Shown here: positions 1 through 6,350 of the stretch, piece by piece
Layout: the number at the start of each line of letters is the position of its first letter
How positions within the stretch are numbered: the stretch's first letter is position 1
Source: Promethearchaeota archaeon
GTDB lineage: Archaea > Asgardarchaeota > Lokiarchaeia > Sigynarchaeales > SOKP01
Direction of reading: 5' to 3'
Assembly (NCBI GenBank): GCA_014730295.1
Contig: WJIN01000060.1
Location: 1-6,589, forward strand
DNA length: 6,589 bases
Notes under the pieces: model-generated
Told to the model about the DNA's origin: nothing
Databases searched by the model: none
Seen by the model: only the letters and a program-made list of their open reading frames with translations
Position numbers and translations under genes: made by a program

Positions 1-926
1 AACTAAATTATACTAATTTATTTATTTTAGGAGGAGGCGGAATTCTAAAAGATTATGGGAAAAACTCTAGGTCTTTACATAATTGGTTAAAAATTTTAAA
101 GATTGCAGTAATTTTAAATAAAAAAACAATATTACTTTGTGTTGGTGTTGATAACATTACATATGATGCATCGAAGAAATTTATTAAAGATCTTTTAAAC
201 CAAGTAAATATTATATCTGTGAGAGACAATTATTCAAAAAATTTACTAAAGAATATTGGAGTCAGTTCAAAAATATATGTAATACCCGATCCCGTAATTC
301 TATTATCTTCTGAGTTTAAAAAATTCAAGGTTAATGAAAATGAATCTAAAAAAGTAATAATTTGCGTAAGACACTGGTATGAAAAAGGTTTTTACATACA
401 AAACGAAGGATTGAATGAAAATTTTATAAATACGATTAGTAGGTTTGCGGATTTTATTATAAAAAACTATAATCTTAAAGTTATGTTTCTACCAATGCGG
501 ATAGAACAACATGATGATGACAGATTAATTGCTAGAGAAATTTTAAGAAGAATGAAATATCAGGATAACTGTATTTTAATAAATAAAGTACCCACAGTTG
601 AAGAATTTTATACTTTTTTAAAAGAATGTAAATTTCTTGTAGGTATGAGATTACATTCTCTTATATTTGCTGCTTCATTTGGTGTTCCAATTATTGGACT
701 TGAGTACATGACTAAAATTAAATCTTTTATGGAGAGTATTAATCAAGAAGCTTTTTCTTATAGTTTGGAGAAACTAGATTTTTCTGATTTGATTAAATCA
801 ACAGAAAAGATATTAATAAATTTAGAAGCACATTCAAAAATAATACTTGAACATGTTTCGAAATTAAAAACTAAGTCTGAACTCTTTTTTGATTTCCTAA
901 CAAAATATCTCAATAATAATTATTAA
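1..926 (+). CDS. polysaccharide pyruvyl transferase family protein, 5' end missing
   Basis: This family (CsaB/WcaK type) transfers pyruvate from phosphoenolpyruvate to a sugar of a surface polymer as a ketal, usually at the cytoplasmic face of the membrane. The frame is open from base 3, so the gene starts left of the window. The GTG at 219 is an internal valine in the motif SVRD, not a start. The visible part is 307 residues, and roughly 60-80 N-terminal residues are missing by family length. Counting from base 3, motifs in order are ILGGGGIL (residues 8-15), LCVGVD (about 45-50), SVRD (72-75), IPDPV (94-98), FLPMR with a following DDDR (162-174), and GMRLHSLIFAASFGVPIIG (214-232). The GMRLH motif with its histidine is the family signature. 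The gene ends in TAA and converges on the capsule-like gene 58 bases away. Family membership is very likely; the sugar acceptor cannot be read from sequence. Confidence 0.9.
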   Translation, partial: LNYTNLFILGGGGILKDYGKNSRSLHNWLKILKIAVILNKKTILLCVGVDNITYDASKKFIKDLLNQVNIISVRDNYSKNLLKNIGVSSKIYVIPDPVILLSSEFKKFKVNENESKKVIICVRHWYEKGFYIQNEGLNENFINTISRFADFIIKNYNLKVMFLPMRIEQHDDDRLIAREILRRMKYQDNCILINKVPTVEEFYTFLKECKFLVGMRLHSLIFAASFGVPIIGLEYMTKIKSFMESINQEAFSYSLEKLDFSDLIKSTEKILINLEAHSKIILEHVSKLKTKSELFFDFLTKYLNNNY

Positions 927-984
927 TCAAGCAATCTTATTTATGATTCCAATTTATAAATTTAAATTAATTCTAATTAATGGA
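927..984. terminator. convergent intergenic spacer, possible bidirectional terminator
   Basis: Two genes converge on this 58-base spacer. It holds a perfect 12-base AT palindrome (AATTTATAAATT, 951-962) and a second inverted repeat (TTAATT-CT-AATTAA, 967-980). Both are made almost only of A and T, so the stems would be weak, and there is no long T-run on either strand. Its place between convergent stop codons is the main argument for a termination role. AT-rich intergenic DNA yields such palindromes by chance, so this is a weak call. Confidence 0.25.
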
Positions 985-2595
985 TTATATTTCTAATATT
1001 TCCAATAATTTATTATCTAATTCTATATCATTTAGTCTTAATTTTAAGAGATTCGTGCCATAAGAAATCCCATTAGATAACGTTGGTAATTTTAAAACAT
1101 TCTTATAAAAATACCAATAAGAATACCTAATGATATTTTTGTAAAATATATCAAAATCCTTATGAAATAATTCAATAGTTTTTCTAACATTCTCCAAATG
1201 TTTGAAATATTCCTTTTTATTCGAAACAGTAAAATTACCTCCATTAACACTAAACCTCCCTTTATATCCCCCCAATAAAGTAGGAATTTTCAAAAATGGC
1301 ATCTCTAATGCTAATATTCCATCATACACAATCCCAAAATCGACATAATCTTTTAGAAACTTGTAAGTATTAATTTTGCTATCTGATGGTATTATTTTTA
1401 AATTCTTAATACACTTAATATCTATTTTTTTTTCCATTATATTTTGGATTTGTGGAGAGTTTTTAAAAATAGTTGTTTCAGCGGGATGGAATTTGAGAAA
1501 TATTTGAATTCCTTTATTATCTTTGAGAAAATTGATTGTTTCGGTCAACCATTCAATAATACCTTTAAAAATTTTGTGTCTATCTTCGATATTTCCATCC
1601 CATATAAGATTTGGAAAGATCCCTATATTACATTTCATCAAATCTTTTTTGAATTCAAATTTTTTTATATCTCCATTGTAATATATTAAAGTGTCTTTAG
1701 TAGAATGATAAATTCTAGACTTAAATATTCTTTTTACTTTCTCTTCCATTTCATTTGTTACTTCTCTATTTTTATATTTTTTCCAAAATGTTGACCTTGA
1801 AAGCGTTTGTACTTTCGCATCAGTGAAATAGATATCATGTGGATTTATAGTATGACTGTGTTTTCCAGCATAAACAAAACTTTTTGAATTGTTTTCTCTC
1901 ATATAATCATAAGCAGGTCCCCAAGTTGAATAAATACCATGAGATGTAATAAAGTAGTCAGGATTAATATGATTAAGAATGAAATTTCCAACATTATAGC
2001 TTAAAAGAGCATTTTGTAATGATAATAAGTAGTAATATTTAACGTATTTATTATTGAAATCTAATTCACTTGTTTTAAAAAATCTTATAGTTGATGATTT
2101 TGCATATTTTTGAAGTTTTTCCAATATTTGAAAATTAGATATGAGATTATCTTTTGAGATAATATCACTATAATAAACATATCTAAGATTTTTGTCGATG
2201 TATACTTTCTTTGCTCTTTTTAAAAGTATATTTTTCAAAAATTTATTAATAAATTGAAATCGATTCCTGGAAGTATAGTAATATGGATTTAAACTTTTTT
2301 GAATAAAATTTTCATTCTTATGGAAATGATCGTATTGATATGTATCCCAATGATTCAAAATCCCATCATCTAATAGAATTATTACTTTAGCTCCGTTTAA
2401 TGCAAGTATTTTTCCTAAAAATAATTCTCGGTCAAAAATGTTTCTAAAGGATCGAATTGTATTGAAAATAAATATTTTGTTGATTATATTCGTCCTATTT
2501 GAATTCATAAATAAATTTCTAAGATAATTATATTCTTTAAGAGATTCAAATAATTTAATTATATTTTTTACGTAATCCAATTTATCCTTTGTCAA
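985..2595 (-). CDS. capsule polysaccharide biosynthesis-like protein (KpsC/KpsS-like, GT-B type)
   Basis: The 536-residue protein resembles capsule or surface-carbohydrate biosynthesis proteins, GT-B-type enzymes that add sugars to surface glycans in the cytoplasm. An N-terminal Rossmann-like part (about 40-78) contains LALNGAKVIILLDDG. The central part has ITSHGIYSTWGPAYDYMREN (216-235). The C-terminal part carries GIFPNLIWDGN (325-335), then EWL (348-350), then IFLKFHPAE (365-373), and finally GIVYDGILALEMP and PTLLGGYKGRF (421-448). The order FPNxxWD, EWL, KxHPAE and a late acidic LE-plus-GG segment matches that family. No signal peptide or clear membrane helix is seen. The start is TTG at 2595, because an in-frame TAG lies just upstream. 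The first ATG is residue 30 (2508), which would still keep the first beta strand, so it remains possible. The stop is TAA. It is divergent from the glycosyltransferase pair. The sugar donor is unknown. Confidence 0.8.
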   Translation of the reverse strand: MTKDKLDYVKNIIKLFESLKEYNYLRNLFMNSNRTNIINKIFIFNTIRSFRNIFDRELFLGKILALNGAKVIILLDDGILNHWDTYQYDHFHKNENFIQKSLNPYYYTSRNRFQFINKFLKNILLKRAKKVYIDKNLRYVYYSDIISKDNLISNFQILEKLQKYAKSSTIRFFKTSELDFNNKYVKYYYLLSLQNALLSYNVGNFILNHINPDYFITSHGIYSTWGPAYDYMRENNSKSFVYAGKHSHTINPHDIYFTDAKVQTLSRSTFWKKYKNREVTNEMEEKVKRIFKSRIYHSTKDTLIYYNGDIKKFEFKKDLMKCNIGIFPNLIWDGNIEDRHKIFKGIIEWLTETINFLKDNKGIQIFLKFHPAETTIFKNSPQIQNIMEKKIDIKCIKNLKIIPSDSKINTYKFLKDYVDFGIVYDGILALEMPFLKIPTLLGGYKGRFSVNGGNFTVSNKKEYFKHLENVRKTIELFHKDFDIFYKNIIRYSYWYFYKNVLKLPTLSNGISYGTNLLKLRLNDIELDNKLLEILEI

Positions 2596-2613
2596 AATAA
2601 ATCCCTAATCTGG

Positions 2614-2628
2614 TATATATAATTTATC
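2614..2628 (-). promoter_or_regulatory. putative archaeal TATA box and BRE for the capsule-like gene
   Basis: Read on the minus strand this is GATAAATTATATATA, that is an A-rich BRE-like element followed by a TATA box. Only 18 bases separate the box from the proposed TTG start. Archaeal transcription usually begins some 20-25 bases after the box, so the transcript would begin at or very near the start codon (leaderless or almost so). AT richness makes chance TATA matches common, and the confidence rests on the position rather than on the motif alone. Confidence 0.4.
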
Positions 2629-2638
2629 ATTCATTTTT

Positions 2639-2657
2639 AAAAAAGATCTTTTTTTTT
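2639..2657. repeat. A6-GATC-T9 palindrome, possible insulator or terminator
   Basis: Six A, then GATC, then nine T form a perfect 16-base palindrome (2639-2654) with three further T. T-runs can stop archaeal RNA polymerase: the plus strand offers T9 and the minus strand T6. Located between divergent promoters, and upstream of the minus-strand TATA box, it could stop stray transcription from either side. It could equally be a bent or easily melted AT element or a regulator-binding site. No experiment-like evidence is available from sequence. Confidence 0.3.
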
Positions 2658-2779
2658 ATTTCAAATTGATATTATTCCTAAGAATAAATACCTTGTGGGG
2701 TTTTCAAATATTAATGAAATTTAATAAAAATTAGATACTATATTCCTTTAATATTGATGAAAGATAATCTTAGATTGAA

Positions 2780-3874
2780 ATGTCCAAAATAAAAATATTA
2801 ATGATTCCAGATTATCGAAGAGTTAATCCATACCAAAAACTTCTTTCAGATTCAATATTCCAATCGGATATCAATGTTCTATTTCCAAAAAAACGTTACA
2901 TATTTTTTCCATTGCTAAGAAATCTTATGAAATATAACTTTAATATACTACATCTTCATTGGATTCATGAGTTTGCTGGATTTCGTTTTAGGTTTAGTTT
3001 GATAACCTTATTGAAATCCATATCATTTTTGATAGACTTAGTTATAACAAGATTGATTTTCAGATATAAAATCGTATGGACAATTCATAATATAGTATCT
3101 CATGATTTAAAGCATCCATTTTTAGAAAAAACTATTAGAAAGATATTTTTCAAATTTACTGATTCTATTATTGTCCATTGTAGAAAGGCTAAGGAGATTT
3201 TAAATTATATATATCAATTAGAAAAAAAAATTTGGGTTATTCCACATGGAAATTATATTGATAGTTATAAAAATGATATTTCTAAGATGAAAGCTAGGAA
3301 AAGGTTGAAACTAGACATGAATGATTTTGTTTATTTGTTTTTTGGAAGAATAAAACCTTATAAAGGAGTGATATCATTAATTAGAGAATTTAAATCATTA
3401 AAATTTGATAGGAGGAATAAATTATTAATTATTGGAAAACCAAATAGTAATGAGATTAAATCAAATATCTTGAATGAGATTGGTAATTCAGATAATATCT
3501 TTTATAATTTTAATTATATTAAAAATGAGGATGTGCAAATTTTTATGAATTCCTCTGATATAGTTGTTCTTCCATATAAAAAGATCTTAACTTCTGGTGA
3601 AGTTATACTAGCACTCAGTTTTGGTAAAACCATTATTACACCAAAGTTAGGTTGTATTCCTGATCTACTGGACGAAAATAGCGCTTTTCTTTATAACCCA
3701 AAGAACAAGAATGCATTAAGAAATATTATTTCTAAGGTTAATAAAAATAGAGAAAAAATAGTTGAAATGGAAAATTATAATAAAGAATTGGTCAAAAAAT
3801 ATGATTGGGAAAAGATCGCGAATAAATATGTAGTTTTATATAAAAGTTTAAATTATGAACATATTCTGCATTAA
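2780..3874 (+). CDS. glycosyltransferase family 4 (GT-B fold)
   Basis: This 364-residue protein would transfer a sugar from a nucleotide donor to a lipid- or glycan-linked acceptor on the cytoplasmic side of the membrane. The N-terminal acceptor domain has IKILMIPDY (4-12), ILHLHWIHEF (56-65), a hydrophobic stretch (about 74-99) that may touch the membrane, WTIHNI (100-105) and IVHC (131-134). The C-terminal donor domain starts near IPHGNY (154-159), with FFGRIKPYKG (187-196), KLLIIGKP (214-221), and the segment LPYKKILTSGEVILALSFGK (264-283) followed by PKLG and IPDLL. The glutamate of SGE is present, but the second glutamate of the usual EX7E motif is not at its place. Similar TSG-type family 4 enzymes share this form. 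The length is normal for the family. The ATG start gives a proper first beta strand, and the stop is TAA. The family 2 enzyme follows after 29 bases in the same direction, so they probably share a transcript. Donor and acceptor are unknown. Confidence 0.88.
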   Translation: MSKIKILMIPDYRRVNPYQKLLSDSIFQSDINVLFPKKRYIFFPLLRNLMKYNFNILHLHWIHEFAGFRFRFSLITLLKSISFLIDLVITRLIFRYKIVWTIHNIVSHDLKHPFLEKTIRKIFFKFTDSIIVHCRKAKEILNYIYQLEKKIWVIPHGNYIDSYKNDISKMKARKRLKLDMNDFVYLFFGRIKPYKGVISLIREFKSLKFDRRNKLLIIGKPNSNEIKSNILNEIGNSDNIFYNFNYIKNEDVQIFMNSSDIVVLPYKKILTSGEVILALSFGKTIITPKLGCIPDLLDENSAFLYNPKNKNALRNIISKVNKNREKIVEMENYNKELVKKYDWEKIANKYVVLYKSLNYEHILH

Positions 3875-3903
3875 TTGTTAAATTATTTTAATACTATTGA
3901 AAG

Positions 3904-4794
3904 ATGTCACAAATTTTTAAATATAATTTGAAAAGAGATTTTCTAAGTATAGTAATTCCCGTTTATAATGACCCTGAAGGTTTAATAGATACTATAAGTT
4001 CCCTTCTAAATCAGACTTTGGATAGAAACAAATATGAAATAATTGTTGCTAATGATGGTGATATCGAAGATATATCACAAATATGCAACCAATTTAATAT
4101 AAAAACGGTTAGTCTTAATCCAAAAAAAGGATCATATAGCGCTAGAAACAAAGCACTGTATTATGCTAAGGGGGAATATATATTATTTATCGATGCAGAT
4201 ATTAAAGTCCCAAAAGAATTCCTAAAAATTGGAATAGATTTATTGAAAAATTATGATTATATTGGAGGACAAGTATTAATTGACAAAAGTAAGATAGAAA
4301 CCATCACTCATTATTTTGAGTACTTATGTAGCTTTAATATAAAAAAGAACTTAGTCAAGGATCACTTTATTCCAACAGCATACTTATTTATTGATAGAAA
4401 TATATTAATGACATTGGGAAATTTTGATGGAAGATTACGATCTGGAGGTGATTTGGAATTTGGAAACCGTGTTTTTGATTCAAGAAGGTTTAAGATGCAT
4501 TACTCTAAAAAAATATATGCAATCCATCCTCCAAAAGGTTTAAAAGCCCTTATTAGAAAACATATAAGAATCACTACTGGATCCCTAGTTTTAGCTAATA
4601 TGTATCCAAAAAGATTTTCATATCTAAGATTTGGGTTAATAAAACTTATTAAGATACTTATAGCTCCCACATTCTGGGTTATAAAATCGAATAGACCGAT
4701 TAATGCACCTATTAGAATAAAATTGGTATTCTGGGCTATTGGTTTTGGTTTAATCAATTTCTATAATACGCTTTCAAAAATTTCTCCTCAATAA
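3904..4794 (+). CDS. glycosyltransferase family 2 (GT-A fold)
   Basis: This 296-residue inverting-type glycosyltransferase would use a nucleotide sugar and a metal ion to extend a surface glycan. The N-terminal catalytic domain shows LSIVIPVYND (14-23), EIIVANDGD (45-53, where many relatives have DDGS), KKGSYSARNKAL (74-85), and ILFIDADI (93-100) with the DAD metal-binding motif. Further on come the acceptor-side segments NFDGRLRSGGDLEFGNRV (173-190), with acidic residues D183 and E185 where the family often has ED, and HPPKG (208-212). The C-terminal third is basic and hydrophobic (about 242-262 and 272-290) and may anchor the protein to the membrane. The ATG is preceded by ATTGAAAG, at best a weak ribosome-binding site. 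It lies 29 bases after the family 4 gene, probably in one operon. The stop is TAA. Exact donor and linkage cannot be told. Confidence 0.88.
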   Translation: MSQIFKYNLKRDFLSIVIPVYNDPEGLIDTISSLLNQTLDRNKYEIIVANDGDIEDISQICNQFNIKTVSLNPKKGSYSARNKALYYAKGEYILFIDADIKVPKEFLKIGIDLLKNYDYIGGQVLIDKSKIETITHYFEYLCSFNIKKNLVKDHFIPTAYLFIDRNILMTLGNFDGRLRSGGDLEFGNRVFDSRRFKMHYSKKIYAIHPPKGLKALIRKHIRITTGSLVLANMYPKRFSYLRFGLIKLIKILIAPTFWVIKSNRPINAPIRIKLVFWAIGFGLINFYNTLSKISPQ

Positions 4795-5108
4795 ATTATG
4801 CTAACTAAATATTATTACATCTTTTCATCTCTTGATAAAAAAATCAGTTCAATATCTCCATAAGATTATTTAGAAAACGTTTTTGATTATGAATCTTATT
4901 CTATGTTATTTCAGTCTCAAGAGAATGTCACTAAATAATTCTTATCAAATATATATAGTGTGAAGATGCTCATCTGTGATTTATTATGAGAGTTCTAGGA
5001 GAATAATACTTTTTTATTTAGAAAAATCAATTAATTCTTATGAACCTATGATTAAATAGATATATAAGTATCCGTATATCTGAAGCTCTATTCTTACTTT
5101 TTTCACTA

Positions 5109-5125
5109 TTATAAAACTTTTATAA
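5109..5125. repeat. 17-base AT palindrome resembling back-to-back TATA boxes
   Basis: TTATAAAA-C-TTTTATAA is a perfect palindrome around one central C. Each half looks like an archaeal TATA box, so it could bind TBP in either orientation, yet no gene starts within reach on either side. It may be a relic promoter, the promoter of a small RNA, or chance in AT-rich DNA. Confidence 0.25.
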
Positions 5126-5148
5126 AGTAATATTATCACTGCAAAATC

Positions 5149-5176
5149 ACTTTTAAAGATCCTTATCTTTTTAAGT
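5149..5176. repeat. imperfect inverted repeat (hairpin), possible terminator
   Basis: ACTTTTAAAGAT (5149-5160) and ATCTTTTTAAGT (5165-5176) are inverted copies, matching at 10 of 12 positions, around the loop CCTT. The two mismatches are adjacent, in the middle of the arm. The right arm has a run of five T, so a terminator for plus-strand transcripts is possible. It is, however, some 350 bases past the last glycosyltransferase stop, far for a normal terminator. A small RNA stem or a remnant of a miniature element are other readings. Confidence 0.35.
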
Positions 5177-5591
5177 TAGCAATGAAAATACATCAGAAAA
5201 TTTTCCCGTTCTCTTTAACAATCTGGATTCATTGTAAATTGAATTTAATATAAATAATTTTCAAATAATTCTTATCATTTATGTAAAATTAAAATATAAG
5301 AAGATTTCCTTCATGTGTTTAAGCGAAGTGGAATGTAAGATGGTAATTAGGTTTTGTCAGATCTAATAAGAATGCTTAAAATCGTAAATTTTTAAAATAA
5401 ATATCTTTTCTAACATTTCTTACTCGAATTTTATCTCATCTGGCGTAATAAAAATAAGAAAAAGAGATTGCATACAAAATTCAGTGATTTGAAAATAAAA
5501 TTCTGAAAAACTTTTAAAATCCATTTCTAGTTAAGAAGGTTATTCAGTCCACCTACCACTCCTTTATTTCCAGTGAAAGCATAGTATTAAC

Positions 5592-5626
5592 AGAATAGGG
5601 TTTAAAGGGAGCCGATCCCTTATTCT
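5592..5626 (+). promoter_or_regulatory. hairpin in the transposase leader
   Basis: AAGGGA (5605-5610) pairs with TCCCTT (5616-5621) around the loop GCCGA. Beyond an unpaired stretch, AGAAT (5592-5596) pairs with ATTCT (5622-5626). The structure ends four bases before the ATG at 5631 and buries the purine-rich AAGGGAG, the only ribosome-binding-like sequence present. Such leaders limit transposase translation in some insertion sequences. Alternatively it is part of the terminal repeat of the element. The pairing is seen; the role is inferred. Confidence 0.4.
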
Positions 5627-5630
5627 AAAT

Positions 5631-6350
5631 ATGCCAGTAAGTAAAATAGAAGGAGATCTGGCTCCCAATTTTATAAAACAAACCACACTTAATAAATTTT
5701 GTCCTTCAATACCCGAACCCGAAGTTCCAAGCGTGGAAAGGGAACTTAATCAAGAGAAGGCACATGAGTTCGACAATCAATACTCGATTCGATTGGAATT
5801 GGATGGAACGGTCGAGATTGAAGAGACACATTGTTATAATTGTCATCGTAGACTGGTTTACAATGGATATAATGAAAGAATTGCGTTCTTAGATAAAGGA
5901 CTCGGGAGATATGAGTTTCGGCTCCATCGGAAGCGATGTCCAGTGTGCGGTGAAATTAACCCTGATTATTCAGCATTCTTTCCTAAGTACGGAACATATC
6001 ATGAGAACTATAAACGACGTGCTCGTCAGAATTATATGGAGGAATTGATGCCTTCCCAAATTGCAAAAGTATTCCAAGTAGACTTTGACCTCAAAATTGC
6101 CAGATCTACGATAGTTTATTGGATCAATGAGATTCAAGAGGAAATAAGATATCTATTAGCTACCACACCAATCCCTTCAAGCGGATACTGGGGATATGAC
6201 GAAATCCATCTCCGTATCAGCGGCGAACGGATGTATGCCATCGATACTATTGATGTGAATACGGGCTTTGTGCCAATAGCAAGAATCTCCTCGGAAATGG
6301 GACGCGATGCGGGACGAGAGGTGCTTATGGAGGGTAGAAAAAACCTATAG
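5631..6350 (+). CDS. DDE-type IS transposase, N-terminal 239 residues up to an in-frame TAG
   Basis: Transposase that would cut and join the ends of its insertion sequence. A zinc ribbon is formed by CYNC (68-71) and CPVC (103-106), as in N-terminal DNA-binding parts of many transposases. A helix-turn-helix-like stretch follows (about 139-170, with MPSQIAKVF and ARSTIVYWINEIQEE). The catalytic domain begins with GYWGYDEIHLRISGERMYAI (185-204), where D190 is the likely first catalytic aspartate, then IDVNTGFVPIARI. The frame ends at TAG (6348-6350), before the expected second aspartate and the glutamate, so this product alone should be inactive. The same frame continues with transposase-like sequence to the window end. 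The ATG at 5631 is the only standard start after an in-frame TGA at 5574. Family assignment as a DDE transposase is firm; the IS family is not. Confidence 0.8.
   Translation: MPVSKIEGDLAPNFIKQTTLNKFCPSIPEPEVPSVERELNQEKAHEFDNQYSIRLELDGTVEIEETHCYNCHRRLVYNGYNERIAFLDKGLGRYEFRLHRKRCPVCGEINPDYSAFFPKYGTYHENYKRRARQNYMEELMPSQIAKVFQVDFDLKIARSTIVYWINEIQEEIRYLLATTPIPSSGYWGYDEIHLRISGERMYAIDTIDVNTGFVPIARISSEMGRDAGREVLMEGRKNL

Larger units (their letters stand above)
2596..2779. other. divergent intergenic region between the capsule-like gene and the glycosyltransferase pair
   Basis: These 184 bases must hold the promoters for both directions. For the minus-strand gene there is a good TATA box at 2614-2622. 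For the plus-strand pair I see only a vague AT-rich candidate (TTTAATAAAA, about 2719-2728), with no confident box and no strong ribosome-binding site in front of the ATG at 2780. The middle holds the palindrome at 2639-2657. A small G-rich patch (CCTTGTGGGGTT, about 2691-2702) stands out in the otherwise AT-rich DNA, with no role I can assign. Confidence 0.5.
4933..5277. repeat. 15-base direct repeat pair
   Basis: AAATAATTCTTATCA occurs at 4933-4947 and again at 5263-5277, 330 bases apart, both inside the gene-poor region. The flanks differ. It might mark the edges of a lost element or be two copies of a binding site, but 15 bases of AT-rich sequence can recur by chance, so the meaning is unclear. 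Confidence 0.25.
4795..5591. other. long AT-rich region without a credible gene
   Basis: These nearly 800 bases between the family 2 glycosyltransferase and the insertion sequence contain frequent stops in the frames I read and no protein motif I recognise. The longest starts I tried, such as ATG at 5182, stop after about 23 codons. No tRNA, rRNA or CRISPR-like pattern is seen. It may be a decayed gene or insertion site, or an end-of-cluster spacer. What it does hold is an AT palindrome (5109-5125), an imperfect hairpin (5149-5176) and a 15-base direct repeat (4933-4947 and 5263-5277), each listed separately. Confidence 0.6.

Noticed and set aside
1444..1689. Open frame of 81 codons on the plus strand
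   Set aside because: It lies wholly inside the capsule-like gene on the opposite strand, is rich in Phe and Ile as expected for the complement of a Lys/Asn-rich gene, and shows no motif.
2754..2767. C-box-like TGATGAAAG, possible C/D box RNA
   Set aside because: No properly placed D box, C' or D' elements or terminal stem; it lies just before a start codon in AT-rich DNA.
2774..3906. Shared ATTGAA in front of both glycosyltransferase start codons
   Set aside because: Six AT-rich bases recur easily, and the sequence does not resemble a known ribosome-binding or operator motif.
4500..4757. Open frame of 85 codons on the minus strand
   Set aside because: It is antisense to the conserved C-terminal part of the family 2 glycosyltransferase; its hydrophobic look comes from the complement of AT-rich coding sequence.
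4795..5591. tRNA, CRISPR array or a small protein gene in the long spacer
   Set aside because: No T-arm-like motif, no regularly spaced repeats, and no frame longer than a few dozen codons with a credible start.
6335..6350. Programmed frameshift at the A6 run before the TAG
   Set aside because: The transposase-like sequence continues in the same frame after the TAG, so a shift would move away from it; no frameshift is needed or useful.
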